Shown here in pieces: positions 11,000 through 22,158 of a DNA stretch of 64,000 bases. Every line of letters begins with the position of its first letter. Within the stretch, counting starts at the first letter, position 1. This DNA comes from Miscanthus floridulus (taxonomy: Eukaryota; Streptophyta; Magnoliopsida; Poales; Poaceae). The stretch is taken from assembly GCF_019320115.1 (NCBI RefSeq), contig NC_089583.1, positions 81,671,928-81,735,927 on the forward strand. The letters are read 5' to 3'. A program made the position numbers and the translations under genes. The notes beneath the pieces are model-generated. The model worked only from the letters and a program-made list of their open reading frames with translations. It was not told where the DNA came from and did no database searches.

Positions 11000-11296
11000 T
11001 AAACTGGTCAAATACTGAGGTGGAAAGAGAGAAGAGGAGAAAGAAGAGAAGCAGGCTGTAAACTTACAACCGGCTTAAGCACAAGAACCAAGAAACTCTG
11101 TGAGAACGATAAGTGGACCATGTATTAATATTGTAGAGCTAACTACTACATGGGTAAGTTGAGAGAAGGCTGCAAAGAACCTTACAACCTACAAGCTGTC
11201 TGTATTATTAGCCTTTCTTTGTTATAAACGTAACTGAATGTGATCCGGTATAAGTATTAAAACTAATAGCAGTTTGCAGGGAACATCCGCAATCGT
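11000..11296. other. Repetitive noncoding stretch, MITE-like wording
   Basis: No gene is visible. gcaggctgtaaacttacaac and later cttacaacctacaagctg resemble grass MITE sequence. The 10-mer caggctgtaa occurs here at 11053-11062 and also just left of the MULE candidate at 9591-9600. Confidence 0.35.
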
Positions 11297-11299
11297 TTA

Positions 11300-11418
11300 G
11301 GCCTCGTTCGGTTACAATAATTCCTGGCTGGATTTATTCCTGCCCTTTCCGTTTCTTCTATAGCACGGGAACTGTTCCTGCTCAGCAAAGACCGAGAACG
11401 GCGTAACCGAACGGGCCC
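11300..11418. mobile_element. Tourist/Harbinger-type MITE, TSD TTA
   Basis: A 119-bp element starts ggcctcgttcggttac and ends gtaaccgaacgggccc, giving near-perfect inverted repeats. TTA flanks it at 11297-11299 and 11419-11421. It has no coding capacity. Its termini match those of the adjacent autonomous-size Harbinger element, so it was probably mobilised by a related transposase. Confidence 0.8.
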
Positions 11419-12045
11419 TTAAGGCCTCGTTCGTTTTCTGTGGATTGGTTCCTGTCCTGGAACAGTTCCTGACCAGGTTCAAGTGGATCCTCTTCCTCCA
11501 CTCATTCCTGGTCTGATGCAAAACCTACTAGTTTATAGGTTACAGGTTTACTAAAACTACTATAATAGCACATGGTGCAATAAACTGTATAGAAGAAAAT
11601 TACTTTAAGAAAGTTTTTTTTAGTAGCAAACAACTGCAAAGAAATAACAGCAATAATAGCAGAGAAATAACAGCAATAATAGCAGAGAATTAAACACCAT
11701 ATCTCTCGGAGAACCTCCAGTCTTCTTTGCCTTACTGCATTTAGGAGAAGCCTTCTTTTTAATACCACTTGTACCCAAGAACCGGTGCAACTTTGGTGAC
11801 GCCCTTGCAATCATATTGAGCTTCGGGGAGCCTTTTCCAACCATCGCTGTCAAATATGACACAAGCCTATTCACTTATTACAAGCTTATTCAATTATTAC
11901 AAGCCAAGTTTATTACAAGCTTATTCATGACAAAAGCTTATTACAACCTATTCAAAGACTAATTTAAAGACTAAAAAGAAGTCTCGGCTTAATTACAATC
12001 CATGCTTATTACAAGCTTATTGACTTATTACAGCCTATTCAAAGA

Positions 12046-13239
12046 TTAATTTAAATGTTGCTGGTACTGAACCCACATTTCTTGAGCGATGGTGTCTCTT
12101 AAAGCGTTGCCTTGTACTGAACCCATATTTAGGTCATTCATTTGATCACCACTTGGTACAGCAACAAAGTTTCTTGGAGGGATATTATCCGGCTGATGAT
12201 CTAACCATTCCTCATCTCCATGAAGTAATCGGATCAGATTATGGAAGATGGAAGCAGCTATAGGTATCTTTACTTGATTTTCCAACATGTGGAATGTGGC
12301 AACTTTCAGAATGGGGAAGCGCTTCTTAAGCACCCCCAAAGCCCTTTCCACATGGTTCCTCAGTAGTGCGTGGCGGTGGTTAAAGAGCTCCTTTGGGTTC
12401 TGCGGCCTTCGATGTCTAGCCCTAAATTCTTTCAAATGGTATCGAACTCCCCGATATGGAGCAAGAAAAGATGAAGTATTTGCATACCCTCCATCAACTA
12501 GATAGAATTTGCCTAGAGGTACTTGGAAGCCCTTGCTCATAGCTGATCGTAGCACTTTGGAATCTGTAGCCGATCCCTCCCATCCACTAGAGACGAAAGT
12601 GAAGTTGAGATCGAAATCACATGCCACCATCACATTAATGCTTAGTGTGCCCTTCCTATTTCTAAAAGGAGAAGCTTTCTCAGAGGCTATGGAAATAGGA
12701 ATATGAGTTCCATCAATGGCACCTAGACAATTCTTAAGAAATGGATAGAATCTAGGATTGTCTTGGATTTTTGTATGCACTTGATTAGGATCAGGAGCTT
12801 GAAGGTAACGGCGAGAGAGTGCGGGAATGACCACCTTGAAGAAGTGGTTGATGTGATGATGGAAGGTGTCATTGCTGTGCCCAAAGAACACTTGGAGATC
12901 CTCATACGAGGCGTTGTGACTTAACATGTATAGGAAGAAACCCAACTTCTCCTCCACAGTTATCCTAGTATCAACAACAAGCCTTTTGCTTCTAAGATAA
13001 TTTGCCAATTCTCTAAAGATGTGTGGTTCCATCCTAAATGCAACTTGACAGTTCTTGACATGTCCCTCGAGGAGTCTTCGAACTTTAACCTCGCCTGTTT
13101 CTTCCGAAGTATGACGTTTCTTCTTTTCCCCTCCTCTAGCAGAACTCATAAGATATAAGGCGGGGAAAATAAATAGCATCATGTCATCGTCTTCTTCCTC
13201 CCTCCTCTTTCTAATACGATCTCGTAGTGAGAGACGCAT
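12046..13239 (-). CDS. PIF/Harbinger transposase (HARBI1-like DDE nuclease)
   Basis: The 397-residue protein cuts and joins the element's ends in the nucleus. It has a basic N-terminus, a helix-turn-helix-like region near residues 94-136 ([20 protein letters not shown]) and then the DDE_Tnp_4 nuclease domain. The catalytic acids are visible as D176 (GAIDGTHI), D249 (FYLVDGGYA) and E298 ([17 protein letters not shown]). The D249-E298 gap of 48 residues fits this superfamily, and D226 (GSATDSKVL) is also conserved. Length is normal for the family and no stop or frameshift is seen, unlike almost every other TE ORF in the window. The ATG follows a CAG-containing acceptor-like sequence, so translation may use an upstream spliced leader. 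Harbinger elements usually also need a Myb/SANT-type partner protein, which I could not find intact. Confidence 0.9.
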   Translation of the reverse strand: MRLSLRDRIRKRREEEDDDMMLFIFPALYLMSSARGGEKKKRHTSEETGEVKVRRLLEGHVKNCQVAFRMEPHIFRELANYLRSKRLVVDTRITVEEKLGFFLYMLSHNASYEDLQVFFGHSNDTFHHHINHFFKVVIPALSRRYLQAPDPNQVHTKIQDNPRFYPFLKNCLGAIDGTHIPISIASEKASPFRNRKGTLSINVMVACDFDLNFTFVSSGWEGSATDSKVLRSAMSKGFQVPLGKFYLVDGGYANTSSFLAPYRGVRYHLKEFRARHRRPQNPKELFNHRHALLRNHVERALGVLKKRFPILKVATFHMLENQVKIPIAASIFHNLIRLLHGDEEWLDHQPDNIPPRNFVAVPSGDQMNDLNMGSVQGNALRDTIAQEMWVQYQQHLN

Positions 13240-13341
13240 TGCAGGACTGAAGCATACAATTTTATAGTCATATAGAAGCTAAATATTATTAACCATGTCA
13301 TATAGAAGGTCTAATAAAGATTAGTCATGTAGAAGCATATG

Positions 13342-13437
13342 TCATATAGAAGCTTCTGGAGTACCTTCTGGAGTTGGTACTGGATCCCAAGAGGGCGGAG
13401 GTTCACCTTCCCCAACTCTAAATGGTGCTGGAGAGAT
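13342..13437 (-). pseudogene. Candidate last exon of the Harbinger second ORF
   Basis: After an acceptor (cttgtag, 13438-13439) the minus strand encodes ISPAPFRVGEGEPPPSWDPV and TPEGTPEAS and then stops at 13342-13344. The Pro/Glu-rich wording is plausible for the tail of a Harbinger-associated protein or an alternative 5' exon before the transposase. The partner exons upstream were not identified, so whether a full Myb-like ORF1 existed is unknown. Confidence 0.35.
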
Positions 13438-15633
13438 CTACAAGTAACAAGAAACCGCAAGTCACATATTACCCCACATATGTAGTTTCATTTCCCGCAA
13501 CTTTGCTAACCAGCGAGCTCAAATGATTAGTGAATTTCATTTCCCACAACTTTGCTAACTTCCTAACATATAGAAATGGAAATGACTGCAGCCAAGGAAA
13601 AATATTGTAGATTCCAATTTCACTTGAGGGACAAAGGGATAAAGTCACAAATCCACTTGAGCAGGTTCCGATTCCCTACTTGATGTTAAGCAAGTGTACT
13701 GATAAGTAGACAACAAGATTCATAAGTAAACAAGCAAATCCTAAACTAATAGTGCAGTGAAAATTGAGCCCCTACAGTTAACATATAAGCTAATCACTAC
13801 ATGCTGCAACAATCAACTACGACACTAAATTGCAACAAGTTTCAGTTTTTTCAGTTAATAATACATAATTATTTGGCGAATCAAGACATTGACACTTTAC
13901 GAATTATTGACTCTCCATTTTCAGTGTCACTTCACATGCACTGCAAGAACCATAAAAAATTGGAAAAGCATGCCTACTGCTCCAAAAAATCTGTAGGTCA
14001 TCATCTTCAGCTAGATTCCAGCACCAGTATCAAAGCATGGCCATGATTTGGTAACATTCAACAAGTTTTTTTTATCATAATAATCATTTAATTCAAGTTG
14101 AGGACATGGCATCCAATTCCAGTTATAAATTGATACTAGCCGATAGAAGGAAAATAAAAATATTAAGCAAGAGAACATTAAAAATTTAGTACTTCGAACT
14201 TGCAGTGTGAATTTCTCCAGAAAGCATTTTGTGTTAAGAGGACTATGCTATAACACATGGTGCTATCGCTAACTGATGCAGTCCAGCGAGCTTAGCTATA
14301 CTAATTGATTTTTCAGATGAAACAATTTTTTTTAGACTAGAGAGCGTGTCAAGAATCAAGATGACATGGGCTATACAAAACTACCACCTTTTAAAAAAAA
14401 ACTGCATAGTACATATATTCACTCCCAACCAAAATCTACATGAGCATGCTTTGATCCCGTATGGCTATCTGCATAGTAACAAGAAACTACAAGTAACAAG
14501 AAGCCTCACATCAGAGGTGATCAGAAAAAAAGCAATGTCAGAAAGAAATGCATGTTGCTCGTTACCAACTTAGACATGAATAATGCACTGAGGTTTTAAA
14601 TGCAACAGCTAGGAATTGCTACATGAGCATGCTTGATACCCCACTTGGTTTATAAAGCCCAAAAAATATCCCAACTTGGTTTCAACTTCTCTGTACAGGA
14701 GCAGAAGAATTAACTAAACTAAGCACTATACAAGCATATGGTACAATGAAATTCGGCAGGAACTTCTGCTATTGTTCAGTTACGATTTTCAATTGATCTG
14801 ATAATTACGTGAGAACTGTAGCAGAGATAAATTTTTAGTCAAATTTCATTATAACTCTTTCTTGTTTCTTAAGAACATCGAATTAGAGTCACTCACTTTG
14901 CAAGCTACTGGTTCAGGAACAGAATCACCCATCCATCCATCCCGCAGTAGTAGCAAGTAGCAAACTTAGGGACGACTGGGCAAGCAAGAATCCCTACGGC
15001 CATGCTGGATCACCAGACAAGAGCAACAGAATCACCCATCCATCCATCCCGCATTCCCGCAGTAGTAGCAAGCAGCAAAAACTGAGCAGTAGTAGCAGCA
15101 GCTCCCCCTCCTCTACATCTCCTACCACCTGACGACGACCAAGAAGAAGAAGAGGTCCACCACCCACAGCCTCACCACGCACCCGCTCCTGGGCCACCTC
15201 CCGGCGTTCCTCAAGAACAAGAACCCTACCGACGAGAACCCTAGCGCCGGGGAGAGACGAGGGCGAGGAAGACGAGGGCGATGCCTTACCGGCGAGAAGT
15301 CGGCGGAGAGCGAGGACCTTCGATGGGAAGCGGTCGCCGTCGCCTTCGCCTCGTGCCGCGCCGTCGCGTCCCCGCGATGCGCCGCGCCGTCGCCTCGTGC
15401 CGCTCGGAGTCGCGCCAGCTCGCGGCGCCAGGATAGGTTCCGAATGTAGGAGCGTCCGTCTCCATTCCGGACCAAAAAGGGGAGGAAAAGGCCCGGATTG
15501 ACCAGTTTGCATTCCGGGCCGTTTCTAACCGAACGGTCATTCTTGATCCGGCCTGGATTTGAACCGGGCCTATTCGATCCGGGCGGATCAGGCCGTGATC
15601 CGGGCCATTCCGGCCAAAACGAACGAGGCCTAA

Positions 15634-16105
15634 GGGTTTTCAGATCTTCAGGATCGGTCGTTTTTCAGAGCCAGAGGAATGTATGTGACTGAGTGACTGA
15701 CTGAAGCAGAACGAGGAGAACAAATTTGCAGAGACCTTGTTCGCAACAGCAGAGAACTCGATCGCGATACGTTCCAGCCCATTTAACCTGTGGAACGACC
15801 TAGACAGCGCAATATACGTCTCACTCACGATACCTTGCTGCTAGTTCATCATCACTTCATCAGGCTGGAAGATAACAAAATGACAGATAATTTACCATCA
15901 TAAACTAACTGATTTGACATCCAAATACTTTGTGAGTTGCTAGACTGACAGAGTGACAGATCAATTTGAATTTTTCTTGACCTTACAACAATGTCTTGGA
16001 CACCAGCCATCGTACAAAGGAAACCCTTTTCTCCAAAAATAATATGAAAAAATCACAAATAGTGTACAACACACTGCAACACAACACCATCTAGTCTAGG
16101 ATGAT
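15634..16105. other. Spacer and likely SAUR 3' UTR
   Basis: No gene is visible. The part next to 16106 is probably the 3' untranslated region of the SAUR gene. The rest is unique-looking AT-rich sequence. Confidence 0.5.
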
Positions 16106-16757
16106 TTAAGCGTGATGCATCGCTGGCTCTTGCTCCAGCACCATGGTCGGGTGGTTCGCCGCTTCTGCAAAAATTCAAGGGAAGGCATCGTCAGAAATGC
16201 ATCATGCATGGCTCTCCATCGGAAGCGACTGATGGTATGGTGAATTAACCACGTGTTTACGTACCGTCGCCGCCGGCGGCGAGGCCCTTGTCGTGGCGCT
16301 CGACGCACTGGAGGATGTACTTGAAGGCCTCGGTCTCGCAGGGGATGGCGAGCGCGCCTTGGTGCCGGAACCCGAACTCCTCCTCGGCCTTCTCCAGCAA
16401 GAGCCGGAACACCGGGTGCGCCAGGTAGCTGGTCGGGATCACGAACCGCCGCTGCTCGGGCCCGACGTACACGGGGCAGTACCCCCGGGGGACGTCCGGC
16501 GGCGGCTCCGGGCTGTGGCAGCTCTCGTCGTCCGACAACAACACCGAGTCCGCCGTCTCCGTGCGCCGCAGCCGCCGCATCACGAACGGCGGGATCGCCG
16601 ACGCCACCGCCTCCTCCGGCACGCCGCCGGCGTCCTCGTCCTCCTCCCGCTGCTGCTTCGCACCCAGCGCCATGAAGTGCCACTTGTGCAGCAGCTCTCG
16701 CAGACGCACGATCTGCTTGATGCCCGTCGCCGCCGCCTTCGCGCCGTCGTCGCCCAT
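16106..16757 (-). CDS. SAUR-family auxin-responsive protein, two exons
   Basis: I read exon 1 as 16265-16757 and exon 2 as 16106-16164, joined across a 100-bp intron (donor g/gtacgt, acceptor tttttgcag/aa), giving 183 residues. Without splicing the frame would stop after 166 residues at a TAA inside the donor region. The SAUR domain lies at about residues 88-153: DVPRGYCPVYVG, RRFVIPTSYLAHPVFRLLLE, KAEEEFGF and IPCETEAFKYIL. The spliced tail reads EAANHPTMVLEQEPAMHHA. The N-terminus (IKQIVRLRELLHKWHF) is of the SAUR type with a long N-extension. SAUR proteins promote cell expansion, commonly by inhibiting PP2C.D phosphatases, and are often auxin-induced. Most SAUR genes lack introns, so the intron is notable. 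This is the only clear host gene and shows no damage. It lies between a Harbinger element and a MITE. Confidence 0.9.
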
Positions 16758-16904
16758 GGCACACGCGCACGCACGGACAGTCAGTCACCGTACACCTTCG
16801 CAGAGACGGTGTCTTGGATCTCGAGAGAGCTTGATGATGAGAACTTTGAGACGAAACAAGGGAAAGGCCGGGATGGAGAGAGTCTGGCATGCAGGAGGTT
16901 GGAG

Positions 16905-16916
16905 GATTATATAATA
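16905..16916 (-). promoter_or_regulatory. TATA box of the SAUR gene
   Basis: Minus strand reads TTATTATATAATCC, 150 bp upstream of the SAUR ATG. Spacing fits a core promoter with a 5' UTR of about 100 bases. Confidence 0.6.
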
Positions 16917-17018
16917 ATCACGTCGTACTCGTTCGTACTCCATCATCGATCAGGGGGTAACATGCATGGCTAAATAAAAAAAAAAAAAAAGAGATTCCTT
17001 CGCCGCGGGTTGTTCTAA

Positions 17019-17292
17019 GGCCATGTTAGTTCACTCCAAATTCCAAATTTTGGTACTATGTAAAAAGATGATTCCCCATCACATTAAATTTGCGGTACAT
17101 GCATGGAGTATTAAATATTGACGAAATTAAAAACTAATTGCACAGTTTGGTTGTACTTTGCGAGACGAACGTTTTGAGTCTAATTAGTCAACGATTGAAC
17201 AATTATTACCAAACACAAACGAAGCGGTACATGAAGCTACAGTAATGAACAGTGTTCCGGGCGGCGCCGATTCCGGCAAACTAAACATGGCC
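17019..17292. mobile_element. Tourist-like MITE upstream of SAUR, TSD TAA
   Basis: A 274-bp element starts ggccatgttagttcac and ends aactaaacatggcc, with TAA at 17016-17018 and 17293-17295. Its interior (gcacagtttggttgtac, ttgcgagacgaacg) is typical of a very common grass MITE. It lies within 300 bp of the SAUR TATA box, so it may affect that promoter. Confidence 0.8.
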
Positions 17293-17295
17293 TAA

Positions 17296-18750
17296 AATAA
17301 AATGGCTGATTAGCTAATCGCCGGCGTGTGGCTCAAGAATGCCAGAGTTTATCTGATGATCCAACCGGCTAAGCTACTCTAGCTTAGCTTAGCTTGTTCA
17401 AACTTTTTTTGGTGGCAAAATGGCGATGTTGGAGGAAAATAGTTACTAATAGTAATAGTACTACTACACTAGTGTGGTGCCTTGCAAGTTACGTAAGCAG
17501 GAATAATTAGTTAGCGCACGTTACGCAAACAGCACTGTACTAATTTTCTGAACTGATGAAAATACCCATGCAGTTTTTTTTCTGAAAATGTTTAGATGTT
17601 CTAATTTTCTGAACTTTTTATATATTTAATTTTCTGAACGGGAACATGAAAAGCTGGATGTGTGCTGGAAATATCTATCACACAGGGTTCGGACGAACTT
17701 TTCCGCGGTTCATACACTGTGGACAAGAACGTGGCCGCATAATTGTGTTGGATCGATGCCAGAGCCTAGGACACGGTCTCATGCCGGACCGTTGTGTACC
17801 TATACTAGTAGTATATTATTACAGGGAACTTTCCCGTACTTCTGTTTAATCAAAACAATTAATGTTCAGATGCTTCATCTGTATCTAATGTACCTAGAGA
17901 AGAGGCAACCAAAAAACAATTAATGTTCATTTTCACAACCCGACAGGGCAGGAACAAGACCCCGGAAACACTGTACGCTGCCATCATCACCTCGATCCTG
18001 TAACAATTTTTATTGCAACTACAAAAATAACAAACGACTTGGGGTGGCAGGTTAATTACTAGAGTACAGCATATCCTTCTTCACATACGTCGATTAACGC
18101 GCAAAATAACCAAGTTACCAACCTAGGCATGCATGCCTGCAGATCATCGCCAGTTTTTTTTCTTTAAGGGTGAAGTTTTTTTTTCTTTAAGGGTGGAGCA
18201 GTTCCAAACACCCCCTAAGAATCGGCAACACAAACGTTAGCATGTTATTCCTGTAACAGTAAACAGTCCTAGCTACTCTGTAATGGATACTGTATTAAAC
18301 AATATACTAACCCAACCTGTAGTAGGATCGGCGGCGTTACTTTGCATGCAGCTCATGACTTGCTTAGCGTGCTTGATAGTAAATTACTCCGCAAGTCACC
18401 TACGTACGTGTACGTCGATCCCGCTAGATCTTCACCAGATAAGGCCGGAGGCATGCATCTGGGCATCGCTTGGAAAGCTGGCCGCGGCAACGTGCGAGCA
18501 CATGATCGTCGACGGCCGGACCCGTTACCCCTATTATCCCCTACACGGCCGGGCGGTGAAGCGTACAACGCGTACTACGCGAGGCCCGGGGCCGCCTTCT
18601 CCCAGGCTCCCAGCAGGTATCACATGAGGCGTCGACGCGTCGTCCATCGGCATGCTGTCTCGTACGCCGGCCGCATGCATGCCACCGGATCGGACATGGG
18701 AGGAGACGCGACAAAGATCCATCGACCTGTCACCTGCGCTGCGCTGCGGT
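17296..18750. other. Intergenic DNA with a 39-bp direct repeat
   Basis: No recognisable gene. A 39-bp sequence starting accaagttaccaacctagg occurs at 18109-18147 and again at 18804-18842, 695 bp apart. GC-rich frames at 18340-18780 on both strands show no domain. Confidence 0.6.
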
Positions 18751-19376
18751 GTGCCAAAGCCCCGCCAGGCGAAAAGGTATAGCCATGCCCATGCGACGGA
18801 GCTACCAAGTTACCAACCTAGGCATGCATGCCTGCAGATCATTGTCATAAGCTGAGGTCGGTGTGTGGTGAACTGGTGATCGGTACGGGCTCCTTCCTTT
18901 CGGTGTTGATTATTCGAAGCTTTTTCTAGTGAGCCGTCTCTGAAGCTTATTAACTTATTATTATTAGCTTTATTATTTACTTCTTTCAAGCAGTTCTGGG
19001 AGCTCGCCGAGCTACAAGCTGCCTTTTTTTGTGTAGTCTGACATCTTCCGTCGAGTGTCGATCTGTGTTGATGCCAGATTCCTAAAGGGAAACCTGCATA
19101 CCTGGAGTGTGCAAAAGGTGACCACCGACTCTGTACCAGCCGTTGAAATGTTTTATGCCTTTCGTTCACATCATGATGATCGAGTCCGTGTGGCTTTGGA
19201 GGAAAGGAATATGCATTGCGTTCGGACAGTCGTGAAGCGACGCCGCCGGTCCGTACCTTACCATACAGCTGTGCCTATTACGCAGCCAAGGGGAATAAAG
19301 GATGAATGGCCATGCCCGGCCGTGAGCGGGATAAGCTAAATTAGTAACCATCCATACAATGCTGTCAGCTGCGAGT

Positions 19377-19394
19377 GATCCAGACGTTGTTAGA
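19377..19394 (+). repeat. 18-bp direct repeat, left copy
   Basis: gatccagacgttgttaga is also present at 38732-38749 and at 58421-58438. The last position lies exactly where MULE-type sequence ends. The repeat may mark the insertion site of the large MULE. Confidence 0.7.
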
Positions 19395-19426
19395 ACATCT
19401 TTGTTTTTGAGTCTGTCTAGCTAACA

Positions 19427-19610
19427 ACCATTTGTTTCAACAAAAGGTAGCTCATGGTTGTTGGCTAGTTGCAAAATACACAATTTGTAAAAGAAAAAAA
19501 ACCATGTGTTTTAGCACAAGCTAGCACATGGTTGTTGGTTGCTTTCATAACACATGATTTCCAAGAGAGAAGAAACTATGTGTTTTAGCACAAAGTAGCA
19601 TACGTTTTTA
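19427..19610. repeat. Subterminal hairpin repeats, part A first set
   Basis: Units of about 75-80 bp contain ccatgtgttttagc followed by gctagcacatggttg. CCATGTG and CACATGG can pair within each unit. Two to three units are present. The same repeats occur at 20403-20590 and 38775-38955. Dense subterminal inverted motifs are a common transposase-binding arrangement in large DNA transposons. Confidence 0.65.
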
Positions 19611-20402
19611 AAGAAGGCCCACTTAGAGAAAATCTGTTATAATTTCTGTGCAACCAAAGTTAGCCCATTAACTAAAATGACAAAATGACCCATTTAACAA
19701 CAACAGCCCATAAAAGAAGCCAAAAACCATGAATACATATGAATATAACTAAAATTACAAATTGGCCTATTTAACAGTAGCAACCCATAACAAAAGTCTA
19801 AAATCATGAATACATAGGAATATAAAGACTTAGGAGAGAAGCCAACCAAAAACAGATCTACGTGGGGGAAGCCTCTGCTCTGCTCACGCAAGGCAGGGGA
19901 AAGGGGTAGACATCATATTGCAAAGAAGAACAGAAAATTTCAAGAAGAAGAACTAGAAGACTGATCCATACCTCATTAGCAAAGGTTAGTATCCTAATCT
20001 TTTGAATCTACTTTCTGAAAAAGCAACAAAAAAACAATAGCAACTCAGATCAAAGACTAGGAGAATGTAGATCCATGGAAAAGACATCACCCAGATCTAG
20101 AACAAACCAGCCACATTGCTTCTGGTAGATCTCTTCCAATAACACATTGAAAGACCTGAATCTGATAGCACCATAGGATGAAACCAAAAACATGACAATA
20201 CTTCACAACTTGTACAAGAAAGCAATCCTCAAATAATTATAGCATCAGACTGACTTCTCCTTCACAGCCGCTCTTGAAGCTCCACTGCTATTGCTACCAT
20301 CACTTCCTACCTGACCACTGCCACCTGATGAAGTCAAACCTTGACCAGAGAGTCATTGCAACACCTGTAACATCAGACCAAATAAATATAGAGTCTATCT
20401 AC

Positions 20403-20590
20403 TGTACAACCATGTGTTTCAGCCAAAGTTAGCACATGGTTGTTGGCTGCCTAAAAACACACGAATTCCAACAGACAAAAAACCATGTGTTTTAGGAGAA
20501 GCTAGCACATGGTTGTTGGCTGCCTAAAAAACACACAAATTATAAAAGGGAAAAAAACCATGTGTTTTAGGAGAAGTTAGCACACAAATT
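20403..20590. repeat. Subterminal hairpin repeats, part A second set
   Basis: More units with accatgtgtttt and agcacatggttgttggctgc. This second set follows the end of the duplicated block and has no counterpart at the same place in part B. Confidence 0.6.
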
Positions 20591-20689
20591 CCATCAGACA
20601 AAAAATGCCCACGCAGACCAGATCTGTTGCTATTTGTTAGATGTAAGTTCTGTTTGTTACAATGACTGAGATGAGCATAGTAGGAACAC

Positions 20690-20860
20690 CAATTATGATG
20701 CAGAAATACTTACAAAAGTAACCAGATTCATGAGGTTCATAGGTTCAGGAGATATACAGAGAAGACTGACCTAACAGAAGGCGAAGAAGAATTTACCTGC
20801 ATATGTACAAAATTCAGCAAAGATGGGATACTCTGCTCTCATATTCTAAAAATAGTCAGT
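20690..20860 (+). pseudogene. FAR1-type transposase remnant (SWIM region)
   Basis: The sequence from agattcatgaggttcatagg to tattctaaaaatagtcagt matches 42220-42360 in part B. It encodes a SWIM zinc-finger stretch (EEFTCICTKFSKDGILCSH) ending in a stop. All upstream transposase sequence is missing here, so it is a deletion relic. Confidence 0.8.
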
Positions 20861-20869
20861 ATGCCATTT

Positions 20870-22158
20870 GTGTGGATGCCAGGGTGTTGTGTGCTAGCAC
20901 AAATCATAATAAAAATACATGGACACGGTGAGCTGTTGCTCAAACATACAAAAATCACAACTGAACACTAAAAGTTTTTTTCGAGCCTCTGCTTGGTATA
21001 CTTACACATACGACAGTGAATGAACCACCTCCTGCAGGTCATCAGGGTTAAAGCCTATGTTGTCATGTAGGATGGGATAGGTCATCAGGGTTGTTGTGGT
21101 TGGCCTTGAAGTCACCTAGCAAAAAAACATGCACTTAGATCATCAAATCAGCTAGAATTGCTATAAATATTTATACAGGAGAGACAGGCTTGCCTTTTTT
21201 TTCTATGACATACACATATGCCACTGGCGTTTCATGGTCTATACAGTAGGCCACATCCCTTTTCTACTAGGCATGGGTACTACATTGCTTGACCAAGCTG
21301 ACAAAGAATAGAACTAGGAATTTAATAGAACATTCAGAGAAGTCTGCTAGCACCTCAAAAGCCATTTACAGAGGCTTAACTGGTCTGCAAGTCGATAATA
21401 CTAAAACACAGAGATGTAGTATAAACACAGAGATGCTAAAACACAGAAATGTGCCTGACACAGGCATATTTCGCTGGAGGCATAAGAAATCTAAGAAATG
21501 ATTTCCTAGAGTGGAACAAAGGCACTGGCGACTAAAATATCATGAGTTCAGGAAAACAAATAGCAAGTTATCTTAAGTCAGGATAAGCTAAGCATAAAAA
21601 CAAGCTACTCACATATAACAAAAAACAGATTTCAATATGTTTTAGCACAGATCACAAGAGACAATTTTTTCTATGAACGGACAAGGACAAAAACTTGGCG
21701 TATGTTGGCACAAATCACAAAAAATAGATTTCAACATGTCTTAGAACATATCACAAAGAGATAAATTTTTTCTATGAAAGGACAACCACAAAATTAGTAT
21801 GCATAGTGGAGAAAAACTCAACCTTGGCCTTCTCAGCAGCTTTTCTAAGCCTTTGCAATGCTAACTTGTCCTTACTCAGATAGTCAAGAGGTTCACCTAT
21901 AAAATTATGCACCACTCAGAAAAGTGTCACCATTGGTTATCTTGACCTGAAAAATGTGTCGAAAATTAAGAATTACAACACCTAATTCAACATCATGGAA
22001 CATACATTAAAGTGGATACATTATTCTACAATATATGTCTGTGTGAAATAGTCCTAAAGCCACACATATTTATACGGTGAGTATAACACACTTTGTTTTA
22101 AATTTTTATGAGAGATTTTTTAAGACACGCAGTATTATCCATGTGATATGCACTAATA
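20870..22158. other. MULE part A interior, no intact gene
   Basis: AT-rich sequence with a short minus-strand exon-like piece near 21830-21898 and scattered cacaaatcacaa minisatellite words near 21640-21790. A 70-codon frame at 21289-21501 has no recognisable domain. I do not call a gene. Confidence 0.5.

Larger units (their letters stand above)
11423..15630 (-). mobile_element. PIF/Harbinger transposon, 4.2 kb, TSD TAA
   Basis: The left terminus reads ggcctcgttcgtttt (11423-11437) and the right terminus is its exact complement, aaaacgaacgaggcc (15616-15630). TAA flanks both ends (11420-11422 and 15631-15633), the 3-bp target size of PIF/Harbinger. The element carries an uninterrupted transposase gene on the minus strand (12046-13239) and at least one more spliced exon (13342-13437). 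A GC-rich likely 5' exon lies near 15291-15500, with a splice donor (cg/gtaagg) near 15290. Most of 13440-15290 looks like intron or noncoding DNA. Confidence 0.88.
18751..20390 (+). repeat. Donor copy of a 1.6-kb segmental duplication
   Basis: From gtgccaaagccccgccagg to accaaataaatata this block matches 38034-39741 in the same orientation with only scattered substitutions and a microsatellite length difference. It spans about 630 bp of apparently non-element flank (18751-19376) and about 1 kb of the MULE left region, so it was not copied as a transposon unit. One frame (19055-19339) is open in both copies (94 codons) but matches no family I know. Confidence 0.85.

Noticed and set aside
9591..11062. 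10-bp direct repeat caggctgtaa as a TSD of the candidate MULE
   Set aside because: The right copy lies about 54 bp beyond the inverted terminal sequence, so it does not sit at the element end and may belong to separate MITE sequence.
16293..16973. 226-codon plus-strand ORF over the SAUR gene
   Set aside because: It is the shadow of the SAUR coding exon in another frame; its residues are Arg/Ala-rich with no motif, whereas the minus strand has a clear SAUR domain and splice sites.
19055..19339. 94-codon ORF open in both copies of the duplication
   Set aside because: Both copies are recent duplicates, so shared openness is not evidence of coding; no domain or homolog is recognised.
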